A stretch of 38,007 nt of DNA from Vitreoscilla sp. (lineage in GTDB: Bacteria; Pseudomonadota; Gammaproteobacteria; Burkholderiales; Neisseriaceae): NCBI GenBank assembly GCA_030150505.1, contig JASLFS010000079.1, positions 1-38,007 on the forward strand. The letters are read 5' to 3'. Position 1 is the stretch's first letter, and each line of letters begins with the position of its first letter. Positions 33,109-38,007 of this stretch are shown piece by piece. Position numbers and translations under genes: made by a program. The notes under the pieces are model-generated. The model was given only the letters and a program-made list of their open reading frames with translations. It did no database searches and was not told the DNA's origin.

Positions 33109-34890
33109 ATGCATTCTTTCCCACTGGTTGAAACCATTGTTGCAGGTCTATTTTTTGCATTTATTCTCGGTTTTATTGCCCAAAAACTCCGTATGCCACC
33201 CTTAGTCGGCTATCTTTTAGCTGGCATTATCGTTGGTCCTTATACGAATGGTTATACTGCCGACATTGAATTATCCCAAGATTTAGCAGAATTAGGTGTT
33301 ATTTTGCTGATGTTTGGCGTTGGTTTACACTTTTCAATCAAAGACTTATTATCCGTAAAACGAGTTGCCATTCCTGGTGCCATTGTTCAAATTTCTTTGG
33401 CAACTATTTTGGGTTTAGGCTTGGCTTATATTGTTGGCTGGGGCGTTGGTCCTGGCATCGTTTTTGGTTTGGCTCTGGCTACTGCCTCAACTGTTGTTCT
33501 GGTTGCTGCTCTTGAACGTTGGCATTTAAAAGATTCAACTCGAGGTCGAATCGCAACAGGATGGCTGATTGTTGAAGACATCGCCATGGTATTTGTGCTG
33601 GTATTGATTCCAGCTTTAGCTCCCGTTTTGTCTGGCGATGGCGATATTTCTAATTTTGATATTCTATTGCTTATTGGTAAAACATCATTGCAAATTATCG
33701 CTTTCATTGCGGTGATGATGATTGTTGGGCGCAAATCCATTCCTTGGGTTCTAAAACGTGTCGTTAGAACTGGTAATCCTGATTTATTCCGTTTAGGCGT
33801 TTTAGCCATCGCCTTAGGCTGCGCTATTTTGGCTAACTATTTGTTCGGTGTTTCTTTTGCTTTGGGCGCGTTCTTTGCAGGTATGATTTTAAGTGAAACA
33901 GAAATGAATCACACTGCAGAAAAGGAAACATTGGGTTTAAGAGAATTTTTCACGGTATTGTTCTTCGTTTCTGTCGGCATGCTGTTTGATCCAAGCATTC
34001 TCATTAGAGAGCCACTGCTATTATTAGCAACCTTATTTATCATTATTATTGGTAAAAGTTTGGGCGCTTACTTTATTGTTAAATTATTGGGCTATCCAAA
34101 CAATACCGCACTAACTATTTCGGCAGCTTTGGCACAAATTGGCGAGTTTGCATTTATGATTGCCAGCCTTGGTGTCGCTTACAAAATTTTGCCGCCACTG
34201 GCCAGCGATATTATTTTGGGCAGTGCCATGATTGCCATCATTATCAACCCATTCTTATTTGTTTTATTGAATAAATTCCAAGAAAAACAAGCGAGATTGG
34301 CAACTGATTCGGCACCGATTGCAAGCAATCAGGAAGAAACTGTTGATATTTTGGCCGATAAACCTTATGCAAAAGTAGCCTCTCCTATTAAACCTGCTTC
34401 TATTTTGTTTATGGATGAAGACATGGTTATTGCACCAGAAGCTCATCAGCATACCATTATGGTTGGCTATGGTCCTATTGGGCAGGTGGTTTTACCTTAT
34501 TTGCAGAAGAAAAACGAAGTGGTTTTTGTACAAGAAAGTAGATTAGATATCACTACTGAGCTGCGTGCAAAACAAGTTCCTGTTGCTTATGGTAACGCTT
34601 TGGCAGAAGGCATGCTGGAAGCTGTGTTTACTCAAAATGCTAAAAACCTAATCATTACCATTAGCCACGAAGCAGAAACCATTGAGATTATTCACGAAGC
34701 TTTATTGCTCAATCCGCAATTAAACATTATCGTTTTTAGTACAGATGATGAAGAAAATGCATACTTAACCAAAGCTGGTGCAACTCATATTATTGATATG
34801 CAAGCTGTTTTGGCTGGTGAAATGATTACAGTATTTAACAACATTAATGAACAACTCACTTCACCAGAAGTTGAAGTAACTGAGGATTAA
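33109..34890 (+). CDS. ybaL: YbaL-type monovalent cation:proton antiporter (CPA2 family) with TrkA-N domain
   Basis: 593 residues from the ATG at 33109, chosen because AAGGA lies just upstream and MHSFPLVETIVAGL aligns with the start of E. coli YbaL. About 12 membrane helices (1-385) include RMPPLVGYLLAGIIVGPY, AELGVILLMFGVGLHFSIKDL, GWLIVEDIAMVF (the conserved acidic pair) and FFVSVGMLFDP. A cytoplasmic TrkA-N/RCK domain starts near residue 445 with MVGYGPIGQVVLPYL (Gly-x-Gly-x-x-Gly). Such proteins exchange K+ or Na+ for protons, with gating by NAD(H) or other ligands. The sequence is closer to YbaL than to KefB/KefC as I recall them. It stands alone with a terminator behind it. Confidence 0.92.
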   Translation: MHSFPLVETIVAGLFFAFILGFIAQKLRMPPLVGYLLAGIIVGPYTNGYTADIELSQDLAELGVILLMFGVGLHFSIKDLLSVKRVAIPGAIVQISLATILGLGLAYIVGWGVGPGIVFGLALATASTVVLVAALERWHLKDSTRGRIATGWLIVEDIAMVFVLVLIPALAPVLSGDGDISNFDILLLIGKTSLQIIAFIAVMMIVGRKSIPWVLKRVVRTGNPDLFRLGVLAIALGCAILANYLFGVSFALGAFFAGMILSETEMNHTAEKETLGLREFFTVLFFVSVGMLFDPSILIREPLLLLATLFIIIIGKSLGAYFIVKLLGYPNNTALTISAALAQIGEFAFMIASLGVAYKILPPLASDIILGSAMIAIIINPFLFVLLNKFQEKQARLATDSAPIASNQEETVDILADKPYAKVASPIKPASILFMDEDMVIAPEAHQHTIMVGYGPIGQVVLPYLQKKNEVVFVQESRLDITTELRAKQVPVAYGNALAEGMLEAVFTQNAKNLIITISHEAETIEIIHEALLLNPQLNIIVFSTDDEENAYLTKAGATHIIDMQAVLAGEMITVFNNINEQLTSPEVEVTED

Positions 34891-34923
34891 AAACAAATAA
34901 TCAATTAATTACCTCCAATAAAC

Positions 34924-34957
34924 AAGGCTCCCTGAAAGATTCTTTTCAGGGAGCCTT
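34924..34957. terminator. Terminator made of a one-base-variant DUS pair
   Basis: AAGGCTCCCTGAAA and TTTCAGGGAGCCTT pair perfectly around a 6-base loop, followed by TTTC. Both arms read AGGCTCCCTGAA, one base off AGGCTGCCTGAA, with the change matched in the other arm so the stem is kept. Confidence 0.88.
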
Positions 34958-35151
34958 TTCATTAAAAAAACATATCCGCAAGTTTTTTACTCTAAATTTA
35001 CATATCTTAACTTTGAAAATAGAAATCTTATGATATATTTTATACACTTTGTTACAAGTCATTCATTTAACATAAATGACCCTATTCTCTAAATTCTGCT
35101 TGATCCACAGAAAAGATAATATTAACAATATAATAAGAAAGGATAAGAGAT

Positions 35152-35235
35152 ATGCAACATCGTCGCAGATTGAATAACTTTAACGCTCTTCGCAAACTAA
35201 AACGTGAAAATCAAGAGCCTACTGAAGTACAATAA
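35152..35235 (+). CDS. Probable 27-residue basic microprotein
   Basis: ATG at 35152 is preceded by AGAAAGGATAAGAGAT, a strong ribosome-binding site at good spacing. The stop TAA is at 35233. The product begins MQHRRRLNNFNALRKLKREN and ends acidic with EPTEVQ. It has five Arg and two Lys in the first 18 residues and an amphipathic pattern (L7, F10, L13, L16), so it could be a helix that binds RNA, DNA or a membrane. There is no signal peptide. Promoter-like elements (TTGAAA or TTAACT with TATGAT/TATATT) lie around 35007-35041, and a perfect terminator follows 35 bases after the stop. It thus looks like a complete separate transcription unit. I do not recognise the protein. Confidence 0.6.
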   Translation: MQHRRRLNNFNALRKLKRENQEPTEVQ

Positions 35236-35269
35236 AACAACATTTCAAAAAAATAATGTTAAAACAACG

Positions 35270-35299
35270 AAAAATGGCTATCAACAGATAGCCATTTTT
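35270..35299. terminator. Bidirectional terminator
   Basis: AAAAATGGCTATC and GATAGCCATTTTT pair perfectly over 13 bases around AACA, with TTTTTT on the plus side and an A/T run on the other. It ends the microprotein transcript and the minus-strand lipoprotein transcript. Confidence 0.93.
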
Positions 35300-35318
35300 T
35301 TAATGTCTACCCAATAAA

Positions 35319-35726
35319 TTATTGTTCAACAACAGCATTTACTGCAGAACAACTATCTTCATCGGTACCAACCTCTTTCCACAAGATAGTTTGCACTGTT
35401 TTATTTTTATCAAAAAGCAATTTCATTTGACAACTTTCAACACCATTTACAGTATTAAAATGCAATAAGTAATCCCACTCACGCACTTGAAAGCCTTCGC
35501 TAAAATGAGGCACACCAACCAAATGGTAAATTTGATCACGTGTCATATTTTTTTGAATCAAATTAACAGCTTCTTTTTGAGGAAAAGAACCACGTTTAGT
35601 TAAATCAGACTCACTGATTTTAGGCCAAACCACATCATCACTTTTGCCCTCATGATTCACATGGCTAGAAGATGCACATGCAGCAAGTAAACTTGTTAAA
35701 GCCAATGCAAAGAAAGTTTTTTTCAT
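35319..35726 (-). CDS. BamE/SmpA-like outer-membrane lipoprotein beside the adhesin
   Basis: 135 residues. The lipoprotein signal peptide ends at LAAC (Cys about 17). The mature part contains FPQKEAVNLIQKNMTRDQIYHLVGVPHFSEG followed by REWDYLLHF. This is the helix-turn pattern of the SmpA/OmlA (BamE) fold, in which MTRDQIYHLVGVPH matches the signature M(T)xxQVxxLLGxP. Two Cys near the end (SCQMKL and DSCSAV) may form a disulphide. It is not BamE itself by sequence. It lies 77 bases downstream of the adhesin on the same strand. Lipoproteins linked to trimeric autotransporters are known to assist their assembly or anchoring in some bacteria, so an accessory role is a reasonable inference. Confidence 0.8.
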   Translation of the reverse strand: MKKTFFALALTSLLAACASSSHVNHEGKSDDVVWPKISESDLTKRGSFPQKEAVNLIQKNMTRDQIYHLVGVPHFSEGFQVREWDYLLHFNTVNGVESCQMKLLFDKNKTVQTILWKEVGTDEDSCSAVNAVVEQ

Positions 35727-35754
35727 AATATCGTTTCCAATTTAATTTCTGATT

Positions 35755-35775
35755 GGGCGGCCATCAAAGCCACCC
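35755..35775 (-). other. GC-rich hairpin between adhesin and lipoprotein genes
   Basis: On the minus strand, GGGTGGC pairs with GCCGCCC (one G-U) around a 7-base loop. No T run follows. It lies between the adhesin stop and the lipoprotein start and could weaken read-through or protect the upstream mRNA end. Confidence 0.4.
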
Positions 35776-35803
35776 ACATAACCCATAGTTAGCTGTCAAA
35801 GAC

Positions 35804-38007
35804 TTACCACTGGTAACCAGCACCAACAGTTGCACCCATATGACCACGGCTATTACCACTTGCCGCACCTTTTACCACCCAATGACCATTATCAGAAATC
35901 GTTGAAACACCAATTGCATAACCAGCTTGACCACGGTAAGTACTGCCACTAATAGCCATCATACTCTTACCTGGCAAATATGCCTGAGGCAAACCCGCCA
36001 CCGCCATTGCAGCAGCCGTACCAGCATCAGCACGTTTTTCAACTTGATTGATTTTATCGCCTAAAGCATTAATGCGATTACCTAAATCATTAAATTTATT
36101 ATCAAGATTTTGATTACCTTGACCAACATTAACAAGGGCTTTTTGCAAATCACCAACATTAACAGCATTATTATATTCAGCATCGCCCTCAGCAACTTCA
36201 GACAACTCTTTGTCACCCAAACCACTGCTTACATTAGTAATTTGTTTATTACCAGCATCAACACCAGAAGCTGTCACAGAAGGACCATTTTTAATGTGTA
36301 AACCATCCTTATCAACAGTTGTATTACCAACAATAACCTGATTATTTTTCATTTCCACACCGCCAATATTGCCTGTTTTTGCCGTAATAGAATTGATATT
36401 CAAATCTGGATTCACATCAACAGTAATTTCTTTACCTTTTTGGCTCATCTGAACATTATTGCTACCAGGCTTAAAGGTTACTGTATCCAAAGGATTAACC
36501 ACTTCACCATCACTAAACGAAGAACCATTAGAAACACCAGCGCCCCCAGTATTCGTATTACTGCTAGCAGCACTATCTACCTTAACAGTCCAGCCTTTTG
36601 CTAAATCAGCAATTCTCTCAACTTCTACTTTCATGTTATATAAATCGCCAACATTCACTGCGTTACCAGCAGAAGTATTGTTTGCATTTTCCAATTGCTT
36701 CCAGTAACTATCGCCCTGAGCTCCTGCGATACTACTTTCAATATTGGTAATTTTTTGATTACCACCATTGATGCCAGTGCTAGTTAAACTAACATTACCA
36801 GCTTCAAAACCAGTTGTTGTGATTTTTGCACCACCAACAGTCACTGAGTTTAAATCGGTCAAATCTTTTGCTAATTCAATTCCCAGCGTTTCATCATTGT
36901 TAACAACTGTACGAATGTTAGAGTTAGAAGAATCTTTATCAGCAGCTAAACCACCAACAATTCCAATGCCTTTACCCAAATCTTGTTTGATAGTTTTACC
37001 CGCTTGGTCAGTAAGACCAAAACCGCCACCTAGCTTAGAATCACCTAAATTAGATACATTGGTAATCTTCTTGTCTAAGTCTTGAGCCGTTTGACTTAAA
37101 TCGCCAACATTCACTGCATTACTAGCAGAATTCTTGTTTGCATTTTCCAATTTCTTCAAATAACTATCGCCCTGAGCTCCTGCGATACTACTTTCAATAT
37201 TTGAAAGCTGCGTTGCCCCTACTTTACCATCGCTGTTTTGCATAGAAGCAATAACTTTTTGGTCTGGATTTAATGGCGTACCATCTTCAAAAGCCCAATT
37301 ACCGTTTTTATTGGTTACTTTTTTGCCATCAGCAACATATACAACAGGCACTAAAGCATTATCTACAATACCTTGTGCATTGTAATTAAATTGAACTGTT
37401 GTTTGTCCTTGAGCATTTTTGGCCACAACAGCAGTTGAATTTGTGCCATCGATAAAGTTAATTTGATTACCAGGAGCAACTTTAGCTACTTCTATTCCTG
37501 AGTTATCACCCACAGAAAAACCAGCATTCACTTTAGCAATAGCATCATGAACATTTGTCTCACCAGTACCACCAATATTGACAGCATTGCCTGTCGCAAA
37601 TGCACCTTGACCAATAATATTTTGAATATCACCAGCATTCACTGCATTTTGCAATTTACCACTAACATCAGCCCAATTATTATCAACACCACTAGCAATA
37701 TTGGTAATTTTTTGATTACCACCATTGATGCCAGTGCTAGTTAAACTAACATTACCAGCTTCAAAACCAGTTGTTGTGATTTTCGCACCACCAACAGTCA
37801 CTGAATTTAAATCGGTCAAATCTTTTGCCAATTCAATTTCCAGTTTATCACCGTTCACTTTAGTGCCAATGTTAGCTTGAGAAGAATCTTTATCAGCAGC
37901 TAAACCACCAACAATTTTAATGCCTTTACCCAAATCTTGTTGGATAATTTGACCATTTTGGTCAATAAGAGCATAACCGCCACCTAGCTTAGAATCACCT
38001 AAATTAG
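35804..38007 (-). CDS. Trimeric autotransporter adhesin, YadA-like (C-terminal part, runs off the window)
   Basis: About 734 residues are visible; the frame is open at the window edge, so the N-terminus and signal peptide lie beyond. The protein consists of repeated stalk and neck modules (NAVNVGDL neck motifs at least three times; GGNQKITNI; SVTVGGAKITTTGFEAG). A coiled-coil stretch follows (NQNLDNKFNDLGNRINALGDKINQVEKRADAG). The last ~90 residues are the YadA anchor: AAAMAVAGLPQAYLPGKSMMAISG, GYAIGVSTIS and the final GAGYQW with a C-terminal aromatic residue. Three such chains form a 12-strand barrel and carry the fibre on the cell surface, usually for host-cell or matrix adhesion and self-aggregation. 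Long repeats inside make length variation likely. A BamE-like lipoprotein gene follows. Confidence 0.95.
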   Translation of the reverse strand, partial: NLGDSKLGGGYALIDQNGQIIQQDLGKGIKIVGGLAADKDSSQANIGTKVNGDKLEIELAKDLTDLNSVTVGGAKITTTGFEAGNVSLTSTGINGGNQKITNIASGVDNNWADVSGKLQNAVNAGDIQNIIGQGAFATGNAVNIGGTGETNVHDAIAKVNAGFSVGDNSGIEVAKVAPGNQINFIDGTNSTAVVAKNAQGQTTVQFNYNAQGIVDNALVPVVYVADGKKVTNKNGNWAFEDGTPLNPDQKVIASMQNSDGKVGATQLSNIESSIAGAQGDSYLKKLENANKNSASNAVNVGDLSQTAQDLDKKITNVSNLGDSKLGGGFGLTDQAGKTIKQDLGKGIGIVGGLAADKDSSNSNIRTVVNNDETLGIELAKDLTDLNSVTVGGAKITTTGFEAGNVSLTSTGINGGNQKITNIESSIAGAQGDSYWKQLENANNTSAGNAVNVGDLYNMKVEVERIADLAKGWTVKVDSAASSNTNTGGAGVSNGSSFSDGEVVNPLDTVTFKPGSNNVQMSQKGKEITVDVNPDLNINSITAKTGNIGGVEMKNNQVIVGNTTVDKDGLHIKNGPSVTASGVDAGNKQITNVSSGLGDKELSEVAEGDAEYNNAVNVGDLQKALVNVGQGNQNLDNKFNDLGNRINALGDKINQVEKRADAGTAAAMAVAGLPQAYLPGKSMMAISGSTYRGQAGYAIGVSTISDNGHWVVKGAASGNSRGHMGATVGAGYQW
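36641..37200 (-). repeat. Direct repeat X inside the adhesin gene (copies 36641-36744 and 37097-37200)
   Basis: About 104 bases occur twice, 456 bases apart (152 codons), with roughly 90% identity by eye. They encode IESSIAGAQGDSY, a Lys/Asn-rich stretch and NAVNVGDL. Confidence 0.8.
36744..38007 (-). repeat. Direct repeat Y inside the adhesin gene (copies 36744-37053 and 37701-38007)
   Basis: About 310 bases occur twice, 957 bases apart at one end and 954 at the other (a one-codon indel). The first 140 bases are nearly identical between copies. They encode LGDSKLGGG, DLGKGI-IVGGLAADKDSS, and DLNSVTVGGAKITTTGFEAG through GGNQKITNI. The second copy reaches the window edge and may extend beyond it. 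Confidence 0.85.

Noticed and set aside
33426..33809. 127-residue frame antisense to the antiporter
   Set aside because: It is the mirror of codon bias in a membrane protein gene; no ribosome-binding site or homology is evident.
36641..38007. Possible CRISPR or satellite array
   Set aside because: The repeats are long, in frame and encode adhesin stalk modules; there are no short, evenly spaced units with unique spacers.
1..38007. Signs of a mobile island (integrase, transposase, tRNA-linked att sites, prophage genes)
   Set aside because: None were seen; gene content is core metabolism and envelope functions, with similar base composition throughout.

Overview
The window looks like chromosomal DNA from an AT-rich member of the Neisseriaceae (Betaproteobacteria). 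Two exact copies of the 12-mer AGGCTGCCTGAA sit in transcription terminators. From memory, this is a DNA-uptake-sequence (DUS) dialect of the Simonsiella/Kingella-like branch. The proteins are Neisseriaceae-like in gene content (ilvI-ilvH-ilvC, a lipoprotein polyamine-binding protein, an AlgZ-type kinase next to argH, an oxidoreductase-only MnmC). The low GC (roughly 38-40% by eye) would fit a Simonsiella- or Snodgrassella-like lineage, but the sequence alone does not fix the genus. I see no rRNA, tRNA, IS element, prophage or CRISPR array.

Layout. 1-5.6 kb (minus strand): the 5' part of a YbdG-type MscS channel, then the branched-chain amino-acid operon ilvI-ilvH-ilvC with a 410-base leader region. 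Upstream of it is a protein homologous to the short form of DAHP synthase that has lost its catalytic motifs. 5.9-7.1 kb (plus): a polyamine-binding lipoprotein without a transporter beside it. 7.3-11.8 kb (minus): a complete MacA-MacB-outer-membrane-factor export operon. 11.9-13.3 kb: the FieF zinc/iron exporter, divergent from a small protein with a His-rich tail; the region between them has metal-regulator-like inverted repeats. 13.4-19.6 kb: argH (minus), divergent from an AlgZ/LytS-type kinase, an AsmA-family protein and an MnmC oxidoreductase (plus). 19.7-22 kb (minus): htpX and proA.

22.1-28.5 kb (minus): a second complete exporter, YhiI-RbbA-YhhJ plus its own outer-membrane lipoprotein, with TGTAAA/TTTACA palindromes upstream. 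28.8-34.9 kb (plus): purN, a DUF3108 periplasmic protein, an RsmB/NOP RNA methyltransferase, monothiol glutaredoxin grxD, upp and a YbaL-type cation/proton antiporter. 35.1-35.3 kb: a probable 27-residue microprotein gene with its own ribosome-binding site and a perfect terminator. 35.3 kb to the end (minus): a BamE/SmpA-like lipoprotein downstream of a large trimeric autotransporter adhesin that runs off the window and contains long internal repeats.

Most of the window is metabolism (branched-chain amino acids, arginine, proline, purine, pyrimidine salvage) mixed with envelope export. The items most worth a second look are the DAHP-synthase-like pseudoenzyme, the ilvI leader, the free-standing microprotein, the His-rich protein opposite fieF, the MnmC with a decayed methyltransferase half, and the adhesin/lipoprotein pair.
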